Part shown: positions 1-12,700 of the stretch, piece after piece
Layout: each line of letters starts with the position of its first letter
Numbering within the stretch: position 1 is the stretch's first letter
Source: Zopfochytrium polystomum
Taxonomy: Eukaryota > Chytridiomycota > Chytridiomycetes > Chytridiales > Chytridiaceae
Assembly (NCBI GenBank): GCA_025765615.1
Contig: JAIVFJ010000017.1
Span: 372,001 to 436,000 of the forward strand
Reading direction: 5' to 3'
DNA length: 64,000 bases
Notes under the pieces: model-generated
The model's input: the letters and a program-made list of their open reading frames with translations, nothing else
The model's database searches: none
Told to the model about the DNA's origin: nothing
Position numbers and translations under genes: made by a program

Positions 1-2
1 GA

Positions 3-410
3 CCATCTTCAAACCCGATTGACGGGCACAACTATCGCCGCCCACCATCCCCAACTCCATCAACCTTCAACCACAATCTCGTTTCATTTGCGCAGTCTGT
101 TCCGCCGTCCTATCCAACCGTCGGCCCCGACGTGCCACTACCCGGCTCCAGCTCCAACGCAGGACCCTCCCGCCGCGTCAGTATAACAGCCTCCGCCCTT
201 GATGCAGCGATTACCGGGCCAAGCGCCGGGACGAGTGGTGGTCTTTTGTTCTTCGAACACGCTAGGTCTTCGAGCAACACCACTCTGACGTCGGCAGCGT
301 CAAGGTCGCACCTCGTTGTTCCGCCCACTCTGGGGGAAGAAACTTCGTACACCAGGCCGGCCGATGCAGCGTCTGGGTCGCGCAAGAGGAGGACGATTTC
401 TTTATGGTGA
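3..410 (+). CDS. C-terminal end of an unknown Ser/Pro-rich protein (5' truncated)
   Basis: One plus-strand frame is open from the left edge of the window to a TGA-terminated end at 410, giving about 135 residues. The translation is rich in Ser, Pro, Ala and Thr, has no recognisable domain, and ends in a short basic patch followed by a Trp. Being open from the edge for over 400 bases suggests the last exon of a gene that starts outside the window. The composition is low-complexity and both other frames also hold short ORFs, so it could be a chance open frame. I do not recognise it. Confidence 0.35.
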   Translation, partial: PSSNPIDGHNYRRPPSPTPSTFNHNLVSFAQSVPPSYPTVGPDVPLPGSSSNAGPSRRVSITASALDAAITGPSAGTSGGLLFFEHARSSSNTTLTSAASRSHLVVPPTLGEETSYTRPADAASGSRKRRTISLW

Positions 411-1954
411 TCGGGGCGTCGCCCTCGACTCTTTCTGCAAACCCGAACTATGTGGTATTGGAGCTCCTTGGGTTGGTAACCCTCTTTTTTGTCTCTCATG
501 CAGCCTCTGTGACTGGCTACACATTTAAGCATATTCACCTATTCTAAGGGATGGTAAAACCTGTCTCCGTATTTTTTCCCACTGCGTATTCAAATCCTTT
601 TCTTCCCCCTTCAGTTCTATTTCGAAGTGACTTTTTTCTTTTTGAGAATCCCTTTTTCATTTCATTTTTTTATGCTGTTGCGACATCTTGTTTCGCCCAC
701 GTCATTCTCATTCTGGCTCCTTGACTGGATAATAGAAAAAATACATGTTGCGGATGCTGTTGTGTGGACCTAACCATTGACCACTGTTGCTTCCAGTGTG
801 TTCAAAGCAAAAATTGTCGGGATTTTTTTTTTTGTCCCTGGAGGATGTGGTTTGTCACACCACGAACAATCCCACCTAATTCTATTCCCAAATTTCAAGA
901 TTTCTTGCGCGAACTTTGGCACACCGCTCGTTTCCTTGGAGCACGTCGTTTCCTTCTATTAATTTCTTTCCTTTCCTGGCGGGAGAAAGCATCGAAGGTT
1001 TACACCACCCGTTTGGGTACAGCGTGCACGGTTCTCGACCTCATCCCGGGTTGAGAACCGTCGCCGTCACGACCGGTCGCTGGGCAACGAAGACATAAAA
1101 CTGCCCTTGCCGCGAAGGCGGCATTGGCGGCGGCGGCGATGTGGCTCGAACGATGAATGATGGGAAGACGTTGCCGAGAGCCGGCGATGCGGGGGCGCGG
1201 CGGCGGTGAAGGCGGCGACGGCGGGCGCATTCAGGGGAGTGGACAGACGACGACGAAGGCGGGGCTAGCAGCACGCACGTTGGGCGAAACAAGGTGGTCG
1301 GCGACCCATTCCACGGCACACCTCGAGAGAGTTTCGTAATCAAGCTTGGCTCCGCTGGAGCGCGGCCGCGGGGGGTGTGGCTACGGTCCGCCGCAAGCCA
1401 CCAGTCTGACTTCTTAACTAACAGTCAAACCGCAGGTATTTTTCTAGCTGTGGGTGACCTTGCACTGGCGGCGGCAACATAAATACTGGAATTGACCGCG
1501 TATTCCATCGTCCAGCCGAGGACAGCGAGGGGATCCCCGTTTCAGCGTGTTTCTCGCGGTGGCGGTCGAGTTAACGCAATCTGAACCCGCGCCCAGAAAA
1601 AAGAAAGAAGCGTGGAGCGTGGAGATCTCCACCGGCACTCTCTGTCTCTCGCCCTCTTGGTTGCTCGATCTCCTTTTTTTTTGGTTGCGTTTCCGTCGCC
1701 GGTCCGCCACACGCAAGACTTGGGGAGACAGAGGCAGAGACAGACAAAGTGTGCCCGTGAAGGGGAGAGAGAGAAAGAAAGTAGAAGACGCAGCCTCGCC
1801 AGCCTCGCCAGCCTCGCCAGCCAGCCAGCCCCGGTCTCCAAACCCCCCGGCGGAGCCGCTAACAAAGCAGCAAGCAGCAGTCCTTCGTGCCTGCCCCTGC
1901 CCCACCACTCCCGCCCCCCCTCTCCCCCCCCCGCTCATAGCTTTAGACCAAGCG
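411..1954. other. Intergenic stretch upstream of chitin synthase
   Basis: About 1.5 kb with no supported gene. It has T-rich tracts near 560-680 and 820-835. A GC-rich part at about 1100-1260 gives open frames on both strands that look like composition artefacts. The last 400 bases, the probable 5' leader and promoter of the chitin synthase, contain GA-rich tracts and a C/T-rich run ending just before the start codon at 1955. Confidence 0.5.
1792..1830. repeat. Short tandem repeat, CCTCGCCAG unit
   Basis: Three to four tandem copies of a 9-bp CCTCGCCAG-like unit grade into CCAG repeats, in the presumed 5' leader of the chitin synthase gene. Confidence 0.7.
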
Positions 1955-4900
1955 ATGAGCTCAGGCAGCAGCAGCTACGGCGGTGGATCCGCCGGCGCCG
2001 CCGCCCCCGCGCCCGCGCGCGCCGCCCGCTCCAACCCGTTCTCCTCCGCCGCCGTCGCCGAGGCCGCCGCCGGCGGCGTCGTGCATCCCGACATGGCCTC
2101 GGCGGTCCTCGCCGCCGCCTCGCCCGCATACCCTCCGCTGTCCGTCGACGCAATCGTCTCAAACCTGAACGCTCGTCTCGCCGCTGGCGACCTGTACTCG
2201 CGAATCGGAGGCAGATGCCTCGTCGCCGTTAACCCCTGCCGCGCTTCCCCGCCGTCCTCCGAAACTGTTGATGCGTCCAGCAAGGCTCACGCCGCATGGT
2301 CCCGTCTCACAGACCCGACTAAGAAGCGGTCCACACTCTTTGCGGAGACTGGAGTTCCTGAGGTGCATCTCTTTGACATCTCGACACAAGCATACTCGCA
2401 CATGGCGAGGGGTCAGGAGGATCAAACCATACTACTGCTGTGAGTGTCATGCACGATCTTCTGCACCAACTTTACATACAACCTTACTGATGACACAACC
2501 CCCCGGACCCTTCCCCCTCATCCTAACTGTCCAGAGGGGAGACTGGAGCTGGAAAAAGCGAATCCTTGAAGATGATCGTTCGGAACCTCTGCGACCTCAG
2601 CAAAGCTTCCAGGAAGAAAAGCAAAATCCACTCTGCTGCCCTCCGAGTCGAGCCTATTTTCCAGTCTTTTGGCCACGCATGCACAGCCACAAACAGTGAA
2701 GCCACATGCTTCGCCCGATACACTGAGTTTCAATTTAATTCGAAGGGCCGAATGGTCGGCGCAAAGTACATTGACTACCTATTAGACAAGAGTCGTGTCA
2801 CGGGAGCCGAGGACGGTGGCCGCAACTTCAACATATTCTACTACCTGCTCGCAGGTGCAACGCACGAGGAGAAGCAGCAATGGCAGCTTGGCGACCCAGC
2901 CCATTATCATTATTTAAGCAATTCCAAAATTCGTGTGACTTTCGAAGATCCAACGGAGGCTCTGGGCGTCTTGCGCGAGAACCTGAAAGCCCTGGGAATC
3001 GGCAAAAAGCAGCAAGCGCAGATTTTCCAACTGATGGCAGCAATTTTGCATCTCGGAAATGTGAACTTTGTCGACGACCCTCACAAGACTGAAGAGCCAT
3101 GCACCGTGAAAAACTATCACCAGATCGCCCTCGTCGCGGACCTTTTAGGAATTCATCCAGCCACTCTGGAAACGTCCCTGACGTACAAGACCATGGTGAT
3201 CCGCCGTGACACTGTGTCCGTTTTCCTGGACGCACGAGCAGCTGCTGAACAAAGGGATGCGCTTGCAAGGGCACTGTACGCAGTCGTCTTTAACTACATC
3301 ACGGAGCAGATCAACAAAAAGATGTGCCAGCCCGAGTCGGAATGGACAAATTTCATCGCTGTCCTCGAAGTGCCCGGCTCGTCCAACGGAGGATTTGACA
3401 CTGCGACTCTTCCGCGCAGCGTTACGGCTGTTGGGAGCGGGGACATTCCCGCCAACGGATTCCATCGCCTCCTGGTTAATTACGCCAATGAAAAAGTCGC
3501 GGATTTTGTGCACCGCCAGCTATTTGAACTTCCACGCGATGTTCTTGCCTCAGAAGACCTTCCAGCTCCACCTGCACCGAAGAATTCTCCAAAACCTGTT
3601 TTGAACCTGCTGGAAGCACCATCAGGCGTCCTACCCACTTTTGACGCTGAGGCAGTCCGTGGCACAAAGGACTCCAAGACCACAGAACTTATTGTGGCCG
3701 AGCACGGCCCCACAGCCGCCTCCCCTTCGCCGGCCTTTTCGATCCCGCGAAAAAGCAAGCACTCGTTTGCAATTCGTCACACCTTTGGCTCCGTTGTGGA
3801 GTATGACACACACGGGTTTGCGGACAAAAATATGGACGTTTTGCAGTCGGACTTCGTTACGCTGGTTCGCGGCAATCCGGAACAACCGGGCACTTCCAAC
3901 TCGTTCTTGCGGAGCTTGTTCTCTGATAGGATGATTGCAACGTTGACGCACTCAAAAGACTCTAGCACCATTGTCGCCGCGCAGTCCAAGTCTCGATTCC
4001 CCAGCCTGAAGCGTTCCAAGCGTGGTGGAGCTGATGAAATTGAGAGTGGGAAAGACGTTGACCCCACAGCAACAATCAGCCATCAGGTGACTGGTTGCTC
4101 TTCAGCGTCTCTATTGTGTGACAGCTTTATTCTAATATTCTCTGTCCGAATCTAGTTCCGGAAAGCTTTTGCAGTGCTCCTTGAGACAATTGGAGAAACC
4201 CAAACGTGGTTCGTTTACCACATCAAGGCAGCAGAAGACTTCAGCGGCAAATTCGACCAATCCTTTGTGCGTCGTCAAGTGGAATCATTTGACTTGCCAA
4301 CAGTGGCAGCTAGTCCCTCCGTCCTTTACACTGCAGCGTTGAAGCACACCGACTTCCTCGAACGTTTTGCCGCAATCCTTGCCCCGTTGCGTCTAGATTA
4401 CTCTCCGTACTCTTCTGCAACCGTTTCGCCCCGTGCAAAGTGCGATAACCTTGTCCGAGGATCAAAATGGACGACGGCACAGGCGCAAAATGGCAAAACC
4501 CGGTTATTCTTGGCCGAAACCGAGTGGCGCTCCTTCGAAGACCAACTGCGGGCAATAGAGGACGAGGAACGTCGCGCGCGTGGCGAAGCACTGAGCGAGG
4601 CAGCCAGTGATTTCGGTGGCAGCCGGCGTTACGCTGCCTCCTCTGTCGGAGGTGGTTTTGAGTCTGATGCCGGTTCCGCAGCCGGTGATGCTGCTCGAGG
4701 AATAGACGAATTCGATGAGGGATCCGAGTATGAGGATGATGCAGGCACAAAGTCTGGAACTGTTGCAAGCCGTGCCGGAGCGCCTGGTTCGAAAAGCAGT
4801 GCCATCGATTTTGCAGTCGCAAGAGATGACCGCGCAGCAGACCCTTCAGCCATTGAAATGGGAATGATTAATTCAGAGGCGGCCGGGAAAAAGAAACGCG

Positions 4901-7900
4901 GCTTATTCGGTCGAAAGCCTGCCCAGGCGGAGCAGAGAAAGCCTCTTACACGGGGCACGTAAGCGATGGCTTTGCTGCACATGGTTCTTGACGTGGTGGA
5001 TACCTTCATGCATCCTATCGGCTTGCGGGATGAAGCGAAGGGAGAGACAAATCGCGTGGCGCGAAAAAGTCACTCTTTGCATCATCATCCTGTTCATGAA
5101 CTTGTTTGTGCTATTTTTCATTATCGGTCTCGGATATGTTCTTTGCCCTCCGCAAAAGGTTCTATCGCCCGGACAGATTCAAGCTCGGAACACAGCTGAC
5201 TCGAACGCACTTGTGTACATGTACGGAAATTACTACAAGGCATACGATAAGTTCAGTACCCACACCTCAGCAACTGCGGCTGTTTGGCAGAACGTCGTTT
5301 TGGGGAAGGATGTCAGCGTCATGTTCGACAAAAGTACCTTTTGGAGCAGCTATTGCCCAACGTTCTCGAAGCCGGCCGGATTTATTCTCTTCCCGACCCA
5401 AAACCAGGACCTTCTGCAGGCGGGAACGTGGTACCAACATGGGCTTTACAGCGGCTATCTGTTTGATCACCTGCCGAACATGCAAGGTTATATTGCTGGA
5501 ACGGTTGTGTGGAATCGGCAGGGTGTACAGGACCTGTTGGACGCAGGCTACCGCGTTATTATTGCAAATGATCAAGTATATGACGTGAGCGCGTTTTACA
5601 ATGGACAGTACACGGGCAACTTCCTCGGCGATCTCTTCAAGCAAACGTTCGATCAATACAGTGCTTCGTATCGCGACGCCTCATCGGTATTCAACTTCAT
5701 TCGTGCGACGAACATCACGACATACAATCAGGGCATGTCTTGCCTCAACGGAATGTTCAAGATTGGCGCTGTGGACCACCGTGAGGACCTTAAATGCGTT
5801 GTTCCCAACTATATTCTTCTCGCTGCTTCTGTCATGCTTGTCGTCGTCATCGGATTCAAGTTTGTGGCAGCGTTGCAATTCGGTACTCGCAGCCAGCCAG
5901 AAGACCATGACAAATTTGTCATTTGCCAAGTACCATGTTATACTGAGGGTGAAACTTCGCTCCGAAGGACCATCGACAGTCTAGCGGGATTGATGTACGA
6001 TGACAAGCATAAACTGCTCTTCATCATTGCCGATGGTATGATTATTGGTTCCGGCAATGACAGGCCGACCCCGAGAATCGTTCTTGATATCTTGGGTGTG
6101 GATCCTACCTACGACCCGGAGACTTTCTCGTTTGAGTCGCTTGGAGAAGGAAATAAGCAGCACAACATGGCGAAGGTGTACGCTGGTCTGTATGAAATTG
6201 AAGGCAAGGTGGTTCCGTATGTTGTTGTTGTGAAGGTCGGCAAGCCAAGCGAACGAAACCGACCAGGGAACCGGTATGGCCTTCAATCCTTGGTCAAACC
6301 CATCTAATTCGCTATTGTTTTACAGGGGCAAACGGGACTCCCAACTCATTTTGATGCGTTTCTTGTCGCGGGTCCACTACAACCAGGCAATGAACCCCTT
6401 GGAGTTGGAGCTTTATCATCAAATGAAGAACGTTATTGGCGTTGACCCTTCGTACTACGAGTTCATTCTGTCAATCGACGCTGACACGGAAGTTACACCT
6501 GACTCGCTCAACCGGCTGGTTTCGTGCATGACTCGTGACTCCAAAATCATTGCGCTTTGCGGCGAAACGACCCTCGCGAACGAGATGGTTTCCTGGGTTA
6601 CAATGATGCAGGTTTGTGTGGAGTATCTCATGTATACCCGTTTAACCATTGATAAATTCTCTTAGGTCTACGAGTACTACATTTCCCACCATTTGGCAAA
6701 GGCTTTCGAATCCCTCTTTGGATCAGTTACCTGTCTTCCCGGCTGCTTCTCAATCTTCCGCATTCGTACTCCCGTCCGAAACATCCCACTTTTGGTGGCA
6801 CCTGGCCTTGTCAGCGACTATGCCGAAAACGAAGTTAACACGCTTCACATGAAGAATCTTCTCCATCTGGGGGAGGATCGTTACCTGACAACCTTACTGC
6901 TGAAGCATTTCCCCCACATGCGCACCTCGTTCACCCCCGACGCCAAAGCGAAGACAAACGCACCGGAGCGGTGGAGTATTCTAGTCTCTCAACGTCGTCG
7001 CTGGATCAACTCGACGGTCCACAACTTGTTTGAGCTTCTTGCCCTTCCCGAGCTTTGTGGATTCTGCTGCTTCGATCTTCGATTTGTCGTATTTATCGAT
7101 CTGCTGGCGACTTTCGTTCAACCTGCGGCGTTGCTTTACATTGCGTACTTGATCTACGCGGCGGTGACGGGACTAGCAACGAACTTCCCACTCATTTCTC
7201 TAATCATGTTAGCGGCTATCTACGGCTTCCAAATCATCATATTCCTTGTCAAATTGCAATGGCAACACATTGGATGGATGATAATTGTAAGTGCCTTCTG
7301 CTTTTTCGCTCGCTGCGCGATGCGAATGACTGACCGCATTCGCTTGAAATAGTACCTGTGCGCCATTCTGTACTTCTCCATGTATATTCCCATTTACGCT
7401 TTCTGGCACTTCGATGACTTTTCGTGGGGTAACACCCGCCTTGTGACCGAAGAAGGCCAGAAGAAAGAAGTGGAAGTTGTGCAAGAGCCGTTCAACCCTG
7501 CAGATATTCCACTCAAAAAGTGGTCCGACTACGAAATCGAACGGATGGAAAAGATGGAGACTCAATCGGAAGCATCTCACCACACTCATGGGCTCACAGT
7601 CTCTTGGATTCTCAGGCATCCCAGCTGCGACGACTACGCCAGGGTTATACCCCGGTTCAGCCTATGCTGCATCGGCATACGGTGGAGTTGCGGCGCCAGT
7701 TGTGATTCCCATGTCGAACCCTGCTGCCTCCATGTACGCTGCATCCGCTTACGGCATCCCAGCGTCGGCATACGGCGGACCTTCTGTGCCGGTTGGTTAC
7801 CCGTACCCGGCCGCCGTGCCTGTTGGGCTCGCGCCCCTGCCGGTCGGCACGGCTCCTTCGATATCCGGAGGCGGCAGCCCACCAGGTCTCACTGCCAACA

Positions 7901-8148
7901 ACAACAACCCTCCAAGACTGAGCTGGATCTCGCAGTCTCCCAGCATGTCAGCAAGCATTCGTAGTGGCCAGCCATCGGACGAGGAACTTCTCATGCAGAT
8001 CCGTCAGATCTTGGCGACGGCGGATTTGATGACTGTAACGCGAAAAAGCGTGAGGGAGGAGTTGACGCGTGTGTTTGGTGTGGATTTATCTGGCCGTAAA
8101 GAGTACATTCACGCGTGCATCGACCGCGTGCTGAAGTCGGAGATTTGA
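1955..8148 (+). CDS. Myosin-motor chitin synthase (class V/VII type) with DEK C-terminal domain
   Basis: Polymerises UDP-GlcNAc into chitin at the plasma membrane. Exons: 1955-2439, 2535-4086, 4156-4958, 5041-6273, 6326-6611, 6666-7286, 7353-8148; about 1924 residues if one surplus base near 7590 is skipped. Order: a divergent myosin head (residues about 1-800) with P-loop GETGAGKS reconstituted across intron 1; membrane segment about 958-982; cytochrome-b5-like part about 1085-1130; membrane segment about 1202-1228; GT2 core with DAD (about 1407), EDRYL (about 1524), QRRRW (about 1561) and WGNTR (about 1684); Gly/Ala/Tyr-rich linker; DEK_C-type helix bundle in the last 55 residues. The conserved WSDYE stretch is in one frame and the DEK_C end in another, with no usable GT-AG intron between them, hence the inferred frameshift. 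The ATG follows a pyrimidine-rich leader. Confidence 0.93.
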
Positions 8149-8318
8149 TTGGATGGTCGATAGCGCCATAAGCGGTCCCGCCATCCGCCCTAGTTGTCTC
8201 CAGCTTAAGCAAACAACTTTTTCTTCTTTCCTTCCTCTTTCCTCACTCCATTGGACTTGCCGGTTTTTCTAATTCTTTTTCATGTTCGGGCCTGAGTCCC
8301 TTTGCTTATCTCTCCATT

Positions 8319-8978
8319 CTATTCGATTCGTTCAGCCAGGCGATGCGCCTCCGCGCCAGCACTTCGTATTCCCACTATCGATACTTCGTTGCTCACAATG
8401 AACTGTTGCTTTTCTCTTGTTTCTTTGTTTGCTAGTACTGGACAACAGAGAGTGTTTTTTATGGTCAAAGAATTCGGACGCAGCAAAGGAGAATGGATGC
8501 GCACGGACGGCTGAGCTCTGCGTACCCCGAGGATGATTGCAACCGGCAGCTGAGCCAGCAGCCGCTGCAAACGAGTATTTCGGAAGTCGGCTGCCAATTT
8601 CTTGCTCGTTTTATCCAGGCTGCCAATCCAAGCGATGCTGATGTTTGACAGCCGCATGATCATGGAGCTGCAGCGCATTGCGAAATAGAAAATGTCATCG
8701 ACCAGGAAACTATCCCGGCTGGCCGGCGAATTTCTCTGAAGAAGAACGAACACTTCGTCGAAGAGGGAAGTTCTTCGCACGCGCATGGGTGGCATTCTTC
8801 GATCTATATTTTCCCGGTTTGTCATTTTGAACAATTCCGCAGCCCTTGACAAAGGCTTCAAAGCGGTGTCTGAATTTTCCGTTCCTGTTGGATTTTTGGT
8901 ACGAACTTCCAACTCCGCGCCAGTGGGTATTCTAAACTGGCGTGGTGTGCCCACGGCGGGGGAGAGGACAGCAAACAT
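8319..8978 (-). CDS. Hypothetical protein, unrecognised
   Basis: A 219-codon minus-strand frame that converges on the chitin synthase 3' end. The middle (about residues 65-160) has ordinary mixed composition with a run of alternating hydrophobic and charged residues that could be helical. The final 50 residues look more like read-through of intron or 3' UTR. No domain, signal peptide or clear membrane segment was recognised. It may be part of a spliced gene whose other exons I could not place, or spurious. Confidence 0.3.
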   Translation of the reverse strand: MFAVLSPAVGTPRQFRIPTGAELEVRTKNPTGTENSDTALKPLSRAAELFKMTNRENIDRRMPPMRVRRTSLFDEVFVLLQRNSPASRDSFLVDDIFYFAMRCSSMIMRLSNISIAWIGSLDKTSKKLAADFRNTRLQRLLAQLPVAIILGVRRAQPSVRIHSPLLRPNSLTIKNTLCCPVLANKETREKQQFIVSNEVSIVGIRSAGAEAHRLAERIE

Positions 8979-9124
8979 TCAAGCTCATGAAAGCCGATGG
9001 ACTTCACATGTGTTAAAGTTTGTGAATAGTTTCCAGCACCCCTTCAAGTTCTGAGGTTGACATTTCTGATAGTTCCACGTTGGAATCTAAGTGCCCAACA
9101 TACTGAAAATGAGTACCCGCTCAG

Positions 9125-9627
9125 TCAAATCTTCAAATGCGACAGGTCCAGCACAACGGGTTGGCCCCGCTTAAGGTAGAAACAGGAGTACTTTTCGAAA
9201 TCCTTGTTCTTATGGTATGTCCAAGCAAGCAGGACGGTCGCCGTTTTTGCTGCTGACGCTGAGGCTGCGGTAGCGGCGGGGCTTTGTATGTTAAAGCGCC
9301 ACCCCATCGATTAGTACTACACCGAACGTCCACCGACACCAGCAGCACGTGGATGCAGAGGTTGGTCTAAGATCACTTTCGTGCTGTTTCGACCTCCGCT
9401 ATCGCCGCCTCCACCTCCTCCACGCCAACCGACATCACCTTGCCCCGCAAAAGCGCCTGCTTTGCCAGCGCCAGCCGCGACTGCGACTTGAGCACCAACT
9501 GCTTCTTGAGTATGAGAAGATAGACGTTGCTTTCGCTCACTGGCCATGTGAAGGAGCGAAGCTGCACAGAAGGTTCATCCTCAGATCGCACCCAAACTTG
9601 TGCCGACAGATCACCTGGGACGGGCAT
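9125..9627 (-). CDS. Small unrecognised protein of about 135 residues, two exons
   Basis: Exon 1 runs 9627-9377 and exon 2 9281-9125. The intron between them has a GTGATC donor, a TACTAAT branch-site match and an AAAG acceptor, and removing it joins the two frames exactly (251 + 157 nt including stop). The translation starts MPVPGD, has a helical Lys/Leu/Ala-rich centre, an Ala-rich patch at the junction, and ends in a Tyr/Lys/Phe-rich tail. I do not recognise the family. The gene is divergent from NCBP1, with about 125 bp between start codons. An in-frame upstream ATG at about 9785 exists but would overlap the first NCBP1 exon, so the shorter start was preferred. Confidence 0.5.
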
Positions 9628-9751
9628 CCGCTTCACCTGCAGACTGGCAGTCGCCGTCGTGAGGACAGCTTGTTTCCAACGTGATAGCCGATGGCCCCAC
9701 TGTTTTCGCCTTGTGCTCTTTCTTTTTGTTTTGACAAGGTGGCTTGCAGTA

Positions 9752-12700
9752 ATGGAAGAACAGAGGTTGGCGAAGCTGCTCATAGAGGTTGGAAAGCAGA
9801 CCCCCGATGGAGCCGATCGATTCCCGAAGGCTAGGGTTCGTTTAGAATATAGGCAGTTCGTATTGCTGATCGCAACTGCACCTGCTATTCCAGCCCGACG
9901 CGACGGAGAACGATGGCACGCGCAGCAACCCAGAGAACTCGAAGGAGTACAACGTGACGCGCAGCATCGAGAGAGTAGCAACTGTTCTCGCCCAGGATCT
10001 CGCCCAGCTCGAAGGAGTATTCCCGCGAATAGTGATGCAATGGTGAGACCTAATGCTATTTACGTGTGGTAGCGGAAGTGTTTAACCCAAAATCTGCCAG
10101 TGTCCGCGAACTTCCCATCAAACTTCCGTACTATGGGGCAATTATTGGCGTCCTCCATTCCCGCCCGCAAACCCGCAGCCTTGCCGTCCGAACCGTCGAA
10201 GTTGCGTGTTTTGAGTTGGATTCGGCACTTTCTTCGTCGGACTTTCGGCATATGAAGCAGATTGTAATTTTCATTGTCCCAGGCGCAATCAGCCTAACGA
10301 CTTCGTTCAGCTTCGATTTTTGGGAGAGCTCGTGAACAACAAAGTTGTTCTTGCTGTTTCCTTGGCGGACACAATGATAGGCTTGTTGAACGCTGCGACG
10401 GATAATGGATATCGGCAAGAGCTGATAGACGCGGTTGCTTATATCGTTATGGCAACGCTTCCATGGGTTCGAGATTAACCCACATTGGCATATCTGACGT
10501 GATTTTTGATTGATCGCAAAAGGTCGCTGCTTGCCTCTCCACGTCGGCAACAGAGCGGTTTGAAACTCTCATACAAATGCTGCAGTCGCACATGGACAAA
10601 CGGGAAACGCTCTTCTCAGATCCCGAGTTCAGCATGAATTCTGTCTTCGACGCTCTGAAAGTTTATCGGGACTGTCCCGCAGACATGCCGTACCAACAGG
10701 TTGATGTAAGTGTTCTATTGGCTGCCTGCCCTCGGGCGGCGTGCCCTAATCATATTCCCGTGTGTAACTTGTTTGCAAATCAGCGACTGGAGCTTCTTTG
10801 GTCTCAGCTAAGATCCTTTGAGGCTGCCGGATGGGAAAGTGGTCTCTTGATAAGACCATCATTCGAATTTCAGGAAGTCTCTCCAGTAAAGTTTCCATTA
10901 TCGTAGCATTCTTACTTGCTTATGAATACTCAAAGGTCACGATTGCTAAGTTGGAGATTCCCGCGACATTTCGAAACAGCCCAATTCCCGACCAAGAGCC
11001 GGTCTTCTGGATTTTCGATGACTCCGTCAATACGCCTTCACTTCATCTTGTAGACCTCCCCTCCACCTCCAGCATTGAACGATTTATTCTCGACGATTTG
11101 ACTGTGGACATCATTCACAATCTATCACATAATCACGTTGTCTGCAGCGAACTTCTACTGGCACTCCCTAAAGATTTAAATACCACAGGATGGGGCAACG
11201 GCGTTAATTCAGCGAGCGTCTATCAAGCCATTGTTGAAAATTTGATTCGCGAGTTGATAAAGCTTCCAGCAAGCCAAGAACTTTCAGTTTATTATGCAAC
11301 CCTTTTATCTGACCTATGCAGAGGCGCCCCGGACAAAGTACCCAGTGCGTTGGGCCGCGCTGTTCGCGTCATTTTCTCGAGGATGGATGTTGGTGGATTC
11401 AGTGGCGGCATGGATGTAGAGTGCGTGAGACGCTTTGCCGAATGGTTTGCTCATCACTTGAGCAATTTCAACTTCACGTGGAAATGGGGCGACTGGTATG
11501 AACTATGCTTTTTTTTCAATGTTGGGTTAAGAGCTCCTCATCAAGGGGGGGTGTGCTGAACAACCCAGAGTCAGCGAAATTCTGCTTTATGCGGGAAACA
11601 TTGGAACGTGAAATTCGACTATCATACTATGATCGAGTCAAAGGCACTTTACCAACAGCTTTTGTTGAAAATGGCATGATTTTCCCAACGGTTGCACCGG
11701 GCATCGATTTTGCCTACGGAGAAACATTTCGACCAACTGGTAATGGAGGAGATGGGCCAAACTACTTCCTCATGCTCTAATTTATCAATGAATAGATTCT
11801 GCTTTCAGCGATCTTGTTGCCCGCGTCCACAGAAGCCTTATTCAAAAGCTGGACGCAGAGTCGATTTCACGAGTGCTGTCAGATTTGCATGACCATCACA
11901 CTGAAGCATTCAACTCCCAGGAAGCAGTGTCTATGGAGACAGAGGAAGCACCACGGTCAGAGGCGGAACTTGCATTCAAGTCGACCCATCCTGATGAAGT
12001 GTGGCACGGAAACCCCATCGTCAGAGATGTGTTTATTGAGCACGTCCTTATGATTGGAAGCAAAAGCTTCAGTCACCTCCTAAACTTGCTGGAAAGGTCA
12101 GCTCGAATGGATTCACCCATACAATGCAAACAATCGAACTGATCATCCCAAAAGAAATGTCAAGATCTTACACCAACTTAACCTCCGACCGCAGGATAGA
12201 CTCCACACTGTCCGAATCGTAACCAAGGCGTATGCCTCGTCTTCCCAGTGGAAGGAGATTATTCTTGATAAGCTGGTTAACTACCGAATTGTCGATCCGG
12301 CGGCAATTATCCGGTGGGCTCTCGATGACTCCGTTTTGGACGCAGAGGCCGCAAGTGGACAGAGCTGTGTCTGGACAGTGCTCCGCAACGCACTAGGGAA
12401 AGTGAACAGAAAAGTCGACGGACTAAGGAAGAAACTGGAGGACACAAGTGGCGACATAGACATGGACGGATCGTCTGACACACGTCGAAGCTATGATGCA
12501 GCAATGAGTGAGCAGCGTGAGACATTCATCGCTGTTTTCAAGGTGGGTTTGTGTGTACAGAGATGGAATCCTACTCATGCGGTCCCACCGCGCAGCGCTT
12601 CAGCGAACGGTTGTCAAAAATGCGGTCTGACGGCGTTGCAGAATCAGTGGAGTGGCGCTGGATTGCTGGTCATATGCGGAATATAGGACGGATTGTAGGT

